From positions 1 to 28,227 of the forward strand of contig CAYJIX010000027.1 of NCBI GenBank assembly GCA_964370375.1: 28,227 nucleotides of DNA, in the 5' to 3' direction. How positions within the stretch are numbered: position 1 is the first letter of the stretch; every line of letters begins with the position of its first letter. The position numbers were made by a program, and so were the translations under genes. Below are positions 8,363 through 15,572 of this stretch, one piece after another. Origin of the DNA: CAYJIX01 sp964370375 (lineage in GTDB: Bacteria; Desulfobacterota; Desulfovibrionia; Desulfovibrionales; Desulfovibrionaceae). The notes under the pieces are model-generated. The model was not told where the DNA came from. It searched no databases and saw only the letters and a program-made list of their open reading frames with translations.

Positions 8363-8460
8363 ATGATTAGTGGTTAGTGGCTAGTGGTTAGTGATTAGCT
8401 AGATTGTGTATCCGCTCTTTAGTTGGATATGTGGAGCGTAGCCTCCTAGCAAAACTGACC
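8363..8460. repeat. 98-bp interspersed repeat, copy 1
   Basis: Paired with copy 2 at 8546-8643 in the same orientation. Both contain TTAGTTGGATATGTGGAGCG unchanged and a left arm of tandem TAGTGGTTAGTGG-type words. The complement of those words (GACCACT, CACTACT) appears at and just past the right end, so each copy can fold on itself. No coding capacity; it behaves like a short palindromic intergenic repeat. Confidence 0.75.
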
Positions 8461-8480
8461 ACTAGTCACTATCCTCTCCT

Positions 8481-8507
8481 CTTCCTACCATCCAACCCTT
8501 TTTGAAC
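8481..8507. repeat. Truncated right end of the MITE-like family
   Basis: CTTCCTACCATCCAACC followed by CTTTTTGAAC matches the right end seen at 230-256 and 1298-1326, then diverges (GAACGCCC instead of GAACAGCCTG). It sits between the two 98-bp repeats. Confidence 0.55.
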
Positions 8508-8545
8508 GCCCTTTCAAAGTTCGTGATTGCTTTTATTCGTGGCTC

Positions 8546-8643
8546 ATGATTAGTGGTTAGCGTTTAGTGGCTAGTTATTAGCTAGACTGTGTATCCGCTC
8601 TTTAGTTGGATATGTGGAGCGTAGCCTCCTTGCAAAACTGACC
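8546..8643. repeat. 98-bp interspersed repeat, copy 2
   Basis: Same unit and orientation as copy 1, with scattered substitutions mainly in the TAGTGG-rich left arm. The spacer between the PLP gene and 8733 (418 bases) is almost wholly made of this pair and the repeat-end fragment between them. I see no gene there. Confidence 0.75.
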
Positions 8644-8732
8644 ACTACTGACTGCTCACTACTCACCACCAACTCCACGGCCTGTCCCAAAAACGGCAAG
8701 CTGTTTGAACATTCACAACCACAGGCTATAGA

Positions 8733-8969
8733 ATGTCAGACTCACCACGCACATTCATTATCCCCACATTGACCGTGTTGCTGCAACCGGAAGAAACAAC
8801 CATTGTTATTGATCGGCACAAGGTCAAAACCGTAGGGAATCTGCTCAAACACCTTGGACTGCGCCAGGGCACAGCCCTTGTGGCGCGTGGCCAAACCTTA
8901 CTCACGCCTGACCAGCCAACCTTGCCCTATGACAATTTGTTGGTACGCAAGGTTGTTTCAAGCGGTTAG
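8733..8969 (+). CDS. ThiS/MoaD-like beta-grasp protein
   Basis: A 78-residue protein with the outline of a small ubiquitin-like sulfur carrier: an N-terminal strand pair (TLTVLLQPEETTIVI), the helix TVGNLLKHLGL, then VARGQTLL, and a C-terminal strand leading to VSSG. ThiS and MoaD end in GlyGly, which is adenylated and thiocarboxylated; here the end is SerGly, so the standard chemistry may be impaired or the tail may be processed. AGG seven bases upstream supports the start. No ThiF/MoeB-type partner is in the window. It may serve another sulfur-transfer pathway or tRNA thiolation; the role is inferred from fold only. Confidence 0.7.
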   Translation: MSDSPRTFIIPTLTVLLQPEETTIVIDRHKVKTVGNLLKHLGLRQGTALVARGQTLLTPDQPTLPYDNLLVRKVVSSG

Positions 8970-9062
8970 GCTGTGTTTTTTGCTTGCAGCTTCTTTTATG
9001 ATTCTTGCAATGTTGTTGCACGTTTGATGGTTGCATAAGCTCGTCATGCGGATTGTGTGGCG

Positions 9063-9466
9063 TTACCTTTCTGCTATTGAAAACTGCAAAAAGCTACTTG
9101 CTGACATGATTTTTGGATACTTCAAATCAAGCGATAAAAAATGCTTATCGCCGCTGATAATGACATCAACACAGGCTGCAAGGGCAACATTGAGAATAGG
9201 CTGATCTTTTGGGTCAGGCATGGCTATATTGATAACTATTTCTTGTGCAGGCTTGAAACATTCGTAAGCTAGACCATCTAGTAAAGCGTCGAATGCTGGC
9301 AACAAGCCTAAACGTTTCGCTGTATAACTTCGTAAAGTTCAGATACAATATGCTCACATAGCACCAATTCATGCTCCATGATAACATGTGAGAGTACCTT
9401 GGCAGGAACAGAATTGGGAAAAAGCAGAGCAGAAATAAATATATTGGTATCCACCATAATACGCAT
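9063..9466 (-). pseudogene. PIN-domain toxin, frameshifted
   Basis: From the ATG at 9466 the frame reads MRIMVDTNIFISALLFPNSV and on through HIVSELYEVIQRNV to a stop near 9313. The C-terminal half continues in another frame from about 9314 (RLGLLPAFDALLDG, DPKDQPIL, SGDKHFL) to 9063. Joined, they give a PIN ribonuclease of about 134 residues with its acidic residues in VDTN, SELYE, DPKD and SGDKHF. One missing base in the AAA run at 9315-9317 (minus strand) explains the break: adding one A restores QRKRLGLL. The gene begins 3 bases after the antitoxin stop, typical of toxin-antitoxin pairs. PIN toxins cleave RNA; this one is inactive unless the shift is a sequencing error or is bypassed. Confidence 0.82.
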
Positions 9467-9469
9467 AGC

Positions 9470-9724
9470 CTAGCCATCTGCCCCGTAGCGTACCGCATTT
9501 ACAAGGTTTTGTACGTCATCATCATTTTTCACATCAATGGCTTTAGCAACGCCGCTAAACGCTTCTTGCGCTTTTTGTAATGCCATAAGCGAGGCATTTC
9601 CAAGAACAATATGCCCCCTATACTCCATAAAAAGGAGCTTATCACCTGCTTTTAGTGAAAGCTTTTTACGGATTTCCATAGGAACTGTCACTTGGCCATT
9701 GGCAGATATTTTTGCAAGATTCAT
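9470..9724 (-). CDS. AbrB/SpoVT-type antitoxin of the PIN toxin
   Basis: The 84-residue protein starts with a swapped-hairpin AbrB DNA-binding domain (AKISANGQVTVPMEIRKKLSLKAGDKLLF, residues 4-32 or so, pattern from the family). The C-terminal helix region (about 50-80) would wrap the toxin. GAGGGGGG precedes the ATG. It is followed 3 bases later by the PIN toxin start. Such antitoxins repress their own promoter, and a perfect 16-bp palindrome sits just upstream. With the toxin broken, it is probably a relic that may still bind DNA. Confidence 0.85.
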   Translation of the reverse strand: MNLAKISANGQVTVPMEIRKKLSLKAGDKLLFMEYRGHIVLGNASLMALQKAQEAFSGVAKAIDVKNDDDVQNLVNAVRYGADG

Positions 9725-9732
9725 ACACCCCC

Positions 9733-9790
9733 CTCAAGAATTCTTGAGATTCCATGTTTTTTTATATACGCATTATACGGAATATGTCAA
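9733..9790 (-). promoter_or_regulatory. Promoter and palindromic operator of the AbrB/PIN locus
   Basis: On the minus strand TTGACA (9790-9785), 16 bases, then TATATA (9768-9763) make a good sigma-70 promoter. Downstream at 9748-9733 lies the perfect 16-bp palindrome CTCAAGAATTCTTGAG, between the expected transcription start and the ribosome site. It is the obvious candidate operator for autoregulation by the antitoxin. Confidence 0.65.
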
Positions 9791-9884
9791 AGGGAAAGAC
9801 AGCGAAGAAAATAACTAACAGACAGGTCTTTTTCTAAGCCCTTGCCCTTTATGTTTTCTTTTTGCCTCTTTCCTTTTGCGCAAG

Positions 9885-9940
9885 GTTTGGGTAAGGTACC
9901 CAAACGAGGGAAGGAATGAGCGCCGCATGTCACATGTGGC
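9885..9940 (+). promoter_or_regulatory. Two hairpins in the fumarase leader
   Basis: The first hairpin is perfect: GTTTGGGT (9885-9892), loop AAGGT, ACCCAAAC (9898-9905). The second, GCCGCATG / CATGTGGC at about 9923-9940, has one mismatch and is followed by CTTTCTCCCC. Together they lie 40-95 bases before the start at 9980. They could be an attenuator or an mRNA-stabilising leader; no known riboswitch is recognised. Confidence 0.35.
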
Positions 9941-9979
9941 CTTTCTCCCCTAACGCCAACAACGTGAAGGAGAGGTTAT

Positions 9980-10825
9980 ATGCGTGAGATTCATGTTTCA
10001 GCCGTCACAGACATGGTGGCCAAATTGGCTATTGATGCGTGTTGTCTGTTGCCGGATGATTTTTTTGCCATGTTGCGCGATTGCGCGGCAAACGAGCCTT
10101 CGCCCACAGGCAAGGATGTGCTTGAACAGCTCATCGAAAACGCCACCATTGCCAAGGAAGAAATGGTTCCCATTTGCCAAGACACGGGCCTTGCCGTTGT
10201 CTTTGCCGATATTGGGCAGGACGTGCATTTTGTGGGTGGTTCGTTTGAAGAAGCTGTCAATAAAGGCGTTGCCAAAGGCTATAAAGATGGCTATTTGCGC
10301 AAATCCTCTGTGGCAGAACCTTTATTTGAACGCAAAAACACAGGCGACAACACGCCTGCCATCATTCATATTCGCCTTATCCCTGGGGATGCGGTGCATT
10401 TAAAAGTTGCGCCCAAAGGTTTTGGCAGCGAAAACAAAAGCGCGGTAAAAATGCTTGTGCCTGCAGATGGCATTGCAGGGGTGAAGCAATTTGTCGTTGA
10501 AACTGTCAAAAAAGCAGGATCAAGCCCGTGTCCGCCCACAGTTGTCGGCGTTGGCGTTGGTGGCACTATGGAAGTGGCAGCTTTATGCGCCAAACGTGCT
10601 GCCGCTCGTGACGCTTCAAGCGCGAATGCCGATGCTCGTTATGCGCAGCTTGAAAATGAACTTCTTGAATCCATCAACAAATTGGGCATTGGGCCGCAAG
10701 GGCTTGGCGGAAAAACCACGTCGTTTGCCGTGAATGTCGAATACGCTGCCACACATATTGCAGGCTTACCTGTGGCGGTCAACATCAACTGTCATGCGGC
10801 ACGCCATGCCGAAGCCACATTATAG
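9980..10825 (+). CDS. Fumarate hydratase class I, alpha subunit (Fe-S)
   Basis: Hydrates fumarate to malate reversibly with a 4Fe-4S cluster, as one half of the two-subunit fumarase found in many anaerobes. The 281 residues correspond to the N-terminal domain of one-chain FumA. Cluster cysteines are visible: Cys66 in CQDTG, Cys184 in SPCPP and Cys271 in NCHAARHAE. Conserved GSENKS and GVGVGGTME also match. AGGAGAGG before the ATG is a strong ribosome site. The beta subunit follows 9 bases after the stop. L-tartrate dehydratase TtdA is the close alternative; the setting without tartrate genes favours fumarase. In sulfate reducers it links malate and succinate metabolism. Confidence 0.93.
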   Translation: MREIHVSAVTDMVAKLAIDACCLLPDDFFAMLRDCAANEPSPTGKDVLEQLIENATIAKEEMVPICQDTGLAVVFADIGQDVHFVGGSFEEAVNKGVAKGYKDGYLRKSSVAEPLFERKNTGDNTPAIIHIRLIPGDAVHLKVAPKGFGSENKSAVKMLVPADGIAGVKQFVVETVKKAGSSPCPPTVVGVGVGGTMEVAALCAKRAAARDASSANADARYAQLENELLESINKLGIGPQGLGGKTTSFAVNVEYAATHIAGLPVAVNINCHAARHAEATL

Positions 10826-10834
10826 GGGGTTATT

Positions 10835-11389
10835 ATGTCTGCTATTTCTCTTACCACTCCCTTAAATAAGGATGCTATCAAAAAATTACGCGTTGGCGAT
10901 CGCGTCTTGTTGACAGGCACCATTTATGCTGCTCGCGACGCTGCCCATAAAATCATGGTGGAAGCTTTGGACCGCGGCGAAACCTTGCCCGTGGATTTGA
11001 CCGACCAATTGGTCTATTATGTTGGCCCGTCACCTGCAAAGCCCGGAACCCCTATTGGGTCAGCCGGCCCCACCACAGCAGGGCGCATGGATGCGTACAC
11101 ACCGCGCCTGCTTGACCTTGGACTTGGCGGCATGATCGCCAAAGGCAGCCGCTCACAAGCTGTAAAAGATTCCATGAAAGCCAATACTGCCGTGTACTTT
11201 GCAGCCACAGGCGGCGCCGGTGCGCTCCTTGCCAAACGTATCAAAAGCTATGACGTTTTAGCCTATGGCGAACTTGGGCCCGAAGCCTTGGCTGCCATGC
11301 ATGTGGAAGATTTTCCCGTGGTTGTGGTTGGCGATTGTTATGGCGGCGATCTGTACGAAGAAGGCGTGAAAGAATACGCTGAAGTGTAA
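10835..11389 (+). CDS. Fumarate hydratase class I, beta subunit
   Basis: The 184-residue partner corresponds to the C-terminal domain of one-chain class I fumarase. It carries VGDRVLLTGTIYAARDAAHK near residues 20-39, the YVGP motif, GPTTAGRMD (about 78-86), IAKGSRS and the central AATGGAGALLAKRI. These residues bind the substrate carboxylates, while the alpha subunit holds the cluster. GGGGG precedes the ATG, which lies 9 bases after the alpha stop, so the two are co-translated. A strong terminator follows at 11449, making the pair a closed two-gene operon. Confidence 0.93.
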   Translation: MSAISLTTPLNKDAIKKLRVGDRVLLTGTIYAARDAAHKIMVEALDRGETLPVDLTDQLVYYVGPSPAKPGTPIGSAGPTTAGRMDAYTPRLLDLGLGGMIAKGSRSQAVKDSMKANTAVYFAATGGAGALLAKRIKSYDVLAYGELGPEALAAMHVEDFPVVVVGDCYGGDLYEEGVKEYAEV

Positions 11390-11448
11390 GGATTGACAAA
11401 ACAGCGTATTAGTTTTTACCCTAATATGCTGACATAACTACCAGTATC

Positions 11449-11484
11449 AGTTGGCTAAAGTGTTTGCTTTAGCCAACTTTTTTA
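11449..11484 (+). terminator. Strong rho-independent terminator of the fumarase operon
   Basis: AGTTGGCTAAAG and CTTTAGCCAACT form a perfect 12-bp stem around TGTTTG, followed by a run of T. This is the clearest terminator in the window. Confidence 0.92.
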
Positions 11485-11709
11485 CTTTAGAAGGGGAATG
11501 AAGGATGATACATACCGTACTATGATGTACTTTATATTTATAATACCCTGTAATAATCTATAAAAATAGATTTACTTCATACTTAAACCAACTAAAAAGC
11601 CAACACAAATAACATTTTTTATAGGGACATGTGGTACTACATTGGGCAGGTTTCATGAGAGTGGTGCAGGGAGTGAGCTAGCTCAATTTTTAGCGTACAT
11701 ATTACGAGC

Positions 11710-11749
11710 TTGACAAGGTAAGGAAGAATCCTTACTTTTTCCTAAAGGA
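11710..11749 (+). promoter_or_regulatory. Promoter/operator of the PrlF-YhaV locus
   Basis: TTGACA at 11710-11715 is a full -35 match; a weak TACTTT at 11733-11738 lies 17 bases on. Between and over them is the inverted repeat GTAAGGA-AGAA-TCCTTAC (11718-11735), placed so that a bound protein would block RNA polymerase. It is a plausible PrlF/YhaV operator. AAAGGAG at 11744-11750 is the ribosome site of the antitoxin. Confidence 0.55.
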
Positions 11750-11755
11750 GTATAT

Positions 11756-12076
11756 ATGCAAAACATTCAAAATATTGCAACCGTCACCAGTAAAGGGCAA
11801 ATTACCTTACCCAAGGTGGTACGGCAAGCGCTAGATTTAGATGTGGGCAGTCAGGTTGCTTTTACCTTTACAGGAAGTTCCATTGTTGTAAGTCGTCTTG
11901 AGAATGAAGAGCATCACGACCCTGCCATTCAAGGTTTTTTGAACGTCCTTGAGAGCGATATAAAGCAAGGACAACATGTTCAAGCCTTGCCTGTTGATTT
12001 GATGACGTCCATGCAGAACGCTATCATTGATGAAGATATCGAAAGCCTTGAAATTGATGGCGAGGTGAGCTTGTAA
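11756..12076 (+). CDS. prlF: Antitoxin of the PrlF (SohA) family
   Basis: A 106-residue protein with an AbrB-like DNA-binding hairpin at the start (ATVTSKGQITLPKVVRQAL, then LDVGSQVAF), followed by the PrlF-specific part with HHDPAIQGFLNVLESDI and an acidic tail. In the characterised E. coli system PrlF neutralises the ribonuclease YhaV and, with it, represses their promoter. Its stop TAA shares one base with the toxin ATG, so the two are translationally coupled. An inverted repeat overlapping the promoter supports autoregulation. Confidence 0.88.
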   Translation: MQNIQNIATVTSKGQITLPKVVRQALDLDVGSQVAFTFTGSSIVVSRLENEEHHDPAIQGFLNVLESDIKQGQHVQALPVDLMTSMQNAIIDEDIESLEIDGEVSL

Positions 12077-12573
12077 TGGCAAAAACAAGCGCACACAAGC
12101 AAGCATCAGAAAATAGCGCTGGTAAAGTTAATGGTTGGACATTACTTGCGCACGATTGCTTTCTAGAGCAATTACATAAACTCAAAGCAGCCGCTGACCG
12201 TGCTTATGAAGGCAACCCTGCAGGGGCGGCAAGCAATGCCAGCGTAAAACTTTTTCAAGCAGTCAGTTCGCTTGTTATAAAAAATATCCCAGAAGACCCT
12301 TCTCGTGCAAAATATCGGCAAGGTAGAACGCTTGGGAAAGAACACACCCTCTGGCGCCGGGCTAAAATCGGCCGACGCTTTCGCCTTTTCTTCCGCTATG
12401 ACTCCGCTTCAAAAATAATCATCTACGCTTGGCTCAATGATGAATCAAGCTTACGCTCTGCAGCAAGTAATACCGACCCGTATGCCATCTTCCAGAAAAT
12501 GCTAAATCGGGGCAATCCGCCAAATAGCTGGGATGAATTACTTACTGAGGCTAGGAAAACCTTACTTTTTTGA
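12076..12573 (+). CDS. yhaV: YhaV-family toxin (ribosome-dependent mRNA interferase type)
   Basis: The 165-residue product follows the YhaV pattern along its length: NGWTLLAHDCFLEQL at about 19-33, PSRAKYRQGRTLG, then WRRAKIGRRFRLFFRYDS, YAWLNDESSLR and the signature end FQKMLNRGNPPNSWDELL. YhaV toxins resemble RelE and cleave mRNA, stopping growth until neutralised by PrlF. It is about ten residues longer than the E. coli protein, mostly at the N-terminus. The frame is intact. With HicA and the broken PIN toxin, it is one of three toxin loci in about 14 kb. Confidence 0.9.
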   Translation: MAKTSAHKQASENSAGKVNGWTLLAHDCFLEQLHKLKAAADRAYEGNPAGAASNASVKLFQAVSSLVIKNIPEDPSRAKYRQGRTLGKEHTLWRRAKIGRRFRLFFRYDSASKIIIYAWLNDESSLRSAASNTDPYAIFQKMLNRGNPPNSWDELLTEARKTLLF

Positions 12574-12682
12574 TACGTTACATAGGTCTTAATATCAGCC
12601 AACAAACATGCCTAAAAGTAAGTAAATCGACTTCATTGGACTACATGAAACCTACAAACCATGCCCCTCAAAAAATTACGCC

Positions 12683-14677
12683 TCATTTCCCGCCGGAAAA
12701 GGCAGCGCGCTTTGCTTCAAGGTCTGCAACTTCTTGTTCAAGCACAGCAAGCTTTTCAAACAAGGTTTCGCTTGTGTCCTGTACTTCTTTAAAACGTTTG
12801 AGCAGGCTTGTTGCCTTTTGGTTATCGGCGTACACGTCTGGGTCTGCCAATTGGGCTTCAAGGTTGCCTTGCTCCTCGAGTAAAAGAGCCAGTTCTTGCT
12901 CTAACTTACGACATTTTTCCTGCTTTGGGCGTAACTCTTTATAAATGATATTGCGCTGTTCTGCTTGTTCGCGTTTAAGGTTTTTGGCGTCGTCGCGGCT
13001 GAGCTGATTGGCTTTTTGCTCGCCTTTTTGCTCGCCATGTTGCGTGTCATTTTGCTGGCTATTTTGCGTTTGCAAGGCTTTGCGCCGTGCGGCGTCGTAA
13101 TCGCTAAAGCCATGCTGATATACGGTCAAACCATCAGCCCCAACAGCCCATACCTCCGCTGCCACTTCGCTCAGCAAATAGCGATCGTGAGCCACCATAA
13201 AAAGGGCCCCTTCAAAGGATTCCAAGGCTTCCACCAAGGCTTCGCGGCTTTCAAGGTCAAGGTGGTTTGTGGGTTCATCCAGCACCAAAAAATTACACCT
13301 TGCCAAAAACAAAGAGGCCAAAACAAGGCGGCTGCGCTCACCACCTGACAAGGTACTGACCAAGCGGTCAAAATAGTTTTGCCCAAGCATGAACAAGCCA
13401 AGCACGCTCATAAGCTCTTCTTCACTTGTGCGTGGATCGCTCAGTCTGCGGATTTCGCCAAGCACCGTACCTTGACTGCGCAAAATTTCCGTTTGATGCT
13501 GGCTAAAATAGCCCATGCGCACAGCAGGGCCTGTTACAAGGCTGCCGCCACTGCGCTCTAGTTTGCCTGCCACAATTTTTAACAAGGTGGATTTGCCGCT
13601 CCCATTGGGCCCCACAAGGGCCACGCGCTGACCGCGAAAAATGTTAAAGGTTAGGGCAGGCCATACCTGACCGCCGTCAGGAAATCGAAAGGACACATCA
13701 GCCGCACTAATGATGGTTTTGTCAGACTTTACCGGTTCAGGCCATTTGAAATGCAATTCTTTTCGAGCACTTGTGGGACGATAACCGTCAAGCTCTTTTT
13801 CCAGCTTTTTGACCATTTTTTGGCGTGAACCTGCTTGACGCGCCTTTGTGGCTTTGGCTCCAAAGCGGCGCACAAAATCCATTTTACGCTCGATTTCTGT
13901 TTGCAAGCGTTGGTGTTCACGCTCGCGCTGTTCTTCAAGTTTTTCTTGAAGTATTACAAATTCACTGAACGTGCTTTTTTTAAACAGGGGTTTAGCACCG
14001 CCTAAGTATAATACATGATTTCCAATTTTATCCATAAACACCCTGTCGTGGGCCACAAAGACAAGCACGCCTTTGTAATCAAGCAAAAAGGCTTCAAGCC
14101 ATTCCACCGCCTCAATGTCAAGGTGGTTTGTGGGCTCGTCAAGGAGCAATAGGTCAGCCCCTGCCACCAAGACCCTGGCCAATTTAGCCCGTTCACGCCA
14201 GCCGCCTGACAGCTTGCTTATGGGCAAATGCCACTTGTTTTCGGAAAAGCCAAGGCCGGACAAAACAGCACGGGCTTTATGCTCTGGATTATAGCCGTAC
14301 ACGCTTTCAAGCTCGGCCTGTTTGGCGGCAAGGCGGATTAAACTTGCCTTGTCATCGTCAAGCACCGCTTTTTCCCATTCCTGCCAAAACTCGTGCCAAG
14401 CCGGCAACACATCCACAACCCATGCAAGAAGCGGCGTTGCTAAAACAGCAGCATCCAAATCTTGCTCCACATGCCCCACACGACACCCTTTGGCCATGAT
14501 GATTCTTCCGGAATCCGGCATATCGTCACCTGCAAGCATGCGTAAAAGCGTGGATTTTCCTGTGCCGTTCGGACCACATACGCAAAGGCGCACGCCCGGG
14601 TCAATGTCTTGCGAAAAATCGTAAAAAATATCATGCCCACCATAGGCTTTTGAAATATTTTGCAAAGTTATGTTCAT
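12683..14677 (-). CDS. ABC-F family ATPase
   Basis: Soluble ATP-binding cassette protein of 664 residues with two ATPase domains and no membrane segments, so it is not a transporter. Domain 1 has Walker A GPNGTGKST (35-43), signature LSGGW (156-160) and Walker B LLLLDEPTNHLD. Domain 2 has GPNGSGKST (356-364), LSGGE (443-447) and VLDEPTNHLD. The linker at about 235-320 is charged and helical, as in ABC-F factors that reach the ribosomal P-site tRNA. A Gln/Lys-rich spacer and a coiled coil (about 565-655) close the protein, as in YheS/Uup-like members. Likely a translation or ribosome-assembly factor; the exact subfamily is unsettled. The start has only a weak ribosome site. Confidence 0.93.
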   Translation of the reverse strand: MNITLQNISKAYGGHDIFYDFSQDIDPGVRLCVCGPNGTGKSTLLRMLAGDDMPDSGRIIMAKGCRVGHVEQDLDAAVLATPLLAWVVDVLPAWHEFWQEWEKAVLDDDKASLIRLAAKQAELESVYGYNPEHKARAVLSGLGFSENKWHLPISKLSGGWRERAKLARVLVAGADLLLLDEPTNHLDIEAVEWLEAFLLDYKGVLVFVAHDRVFMDKIGNHVLYLGGAKPLFKKSTFSEFVILQEKLEEQREREHQRLQTEIERKMDFVRRFGAKATKARQAGSRQKMVKKLEKELDGYRPTSARKELHFKWPEPVKSDKTIISAADVSFRFPDGGQVWPALTFNIFRGQRVALVGPNGSGKSTLLKIVAGKLERSGGSLVTGPAVRMGYFSQHQTEILRSQGTVLGEIRRLSDPRTSEEELMSVLGLFMLGQNYFDRLVSTLSGGERSRLVLASLFLARCNFLVLDEPTNHLDLESREALVEALESFEGALFMVAHDRYLLSEVAAEVWAVGADGLTVYQHGFSDYDAARRKALQTQNSQQNDTQHGEQKGEQKANQLSRDDAKNLKREQAEQRNIIYKELRPKQEKCRKLEQELALLLEEQGNLEAQLADPDVYADNQKATSLLKRFKEVQDTSETLFEKLAVLEQEVADLEAKRAAFSGGK

Positions 14678-14837
14678 CGTAAGCTACCGTTAAAAGGTGT
14701 ATAAAGGGTTACCAAGCTGTTAGAAAAAGCCTGCCGCTAATGGTTAAAAACTGCCTGCTACACGCTTGCTATGCGTCATGTGTACAATTGGCAAAACATA
14801 CAATGCTTTTGGGGCGGCCTGATAAAAAAGCACCATA

Positions 14838-15572
14838 CTATGATCTTTCCCTAGCATCAACAACTGCCACGGTCACGGCCCCTAAAAGGGCAGGCGTTCG
14901 TTGTGCCACGCAAAAGCGTTGCAACAGGCCTTCAATACCGCCTTGGGCCATATAGGTACGGTAATGGTCATAATGATCGCCCCCAACAAGGCGCTCAACC
15001 CCATTGCCCAAAGCATATCCCATATAATCAAGGTTGCGTTCAGGCATCTTATAATCCGCCACAAGAACACGTTTGCTCACACGCATGGCTTCATAAAGGG
15101 CCAAGACCCGTGCCCGTTCATCAAGTTGGTGCAACACCAATGAAAGTATGGAAATGTCTATGCTTTTATCGGCAAAGGGCAGGGCTGTAGCTTCTGCATG
15201 CACAAGCTTAGCATGAAAAAAGGGCGCGCATTTATAGTTTGCAAGGCGTTTGCGTGCGGCAGCTAGCATGTCAAGGTCAGTATCAAGGCCCACATAACGA
15301 ACGGGCTGGTTGGCTGGCACAAAGGCCATGCTGGAGGGCATGTCAGGGGTCACGCAAAAGCTTTCTTTGTGGTTTTTTTTGTCCGTGCACAACATGCCTG
15401 CCAAAGCAGCAGGACCACAGCCAATATCCAAAATGACGCCGCCACCAAGGCTGTGACAAAGGCCTGCTGTCTGCGTTTTTAACGACACAAGCAAAGGTTC
15501 TACAAAGCGTTCGTATATGCATACGTTGTAGGAAGTGTCTGTGTTTAGCTTTGCATTTTTACGTTCGAACAT
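14838..15572 (-). CDS. SAM-dependent methyltransferase, class I, substrate unknown
   Basis: A 244-residue Rossmann-type methyltransferase. Motif I VILDIGCGP lies at 46-54, the acidic ribose-binding motif YVGLDTD at 94-100, and the LPFADKSIDISILSLVLHQL stretch gives motifs II-III; this is the Methyltransf_11 pattern. About 35 residues of unusual sequence rich in Lys, Met and Pro sit between motif I and the second strand. The start overlaps the end of the HD-domain gene by 14 bases and has AAGGA seven bases upstream. The tight coupling with an HD phosphohydrolase suggests a shared small-molecule or nucleotide substrate, but none can be named. Confidence 0.85.
   Translation of the reverse strand: MFERKNAKLNTDTSYNVCIYERFVEPLLVSLKTQTAGLCHSLGGGVILDIGCGPAALAGMLCTDKKNHKESFCVTPDMPSSMAFVPANQPVRYVGLDTDLDMLAAARKRLANYKCAPFFHAKLVHAEATALPFADKSIDISILSLVLHQLDERARVLALYEAMRVSKRVLVADYKMPERNLDYMGYALGNGVERLVGGDHYDHYRTYMAQGGIEGLLQRFCVAQRTPALLGAVTVAVVDARERS

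Noticed and set aside
9214..9498. Minus-strand frame of 94 codons over the toxin region
   Set aside because: It is out of frame with the PIN protein (VDTNIF, SELYE) and starts inside the antitoxin gene.
13171..13401. Several frames of 60-127 codons inside the ABC-F gene on both strands
   Set aside because: They are shadows of a gene with both ATPase domains fully conserved.
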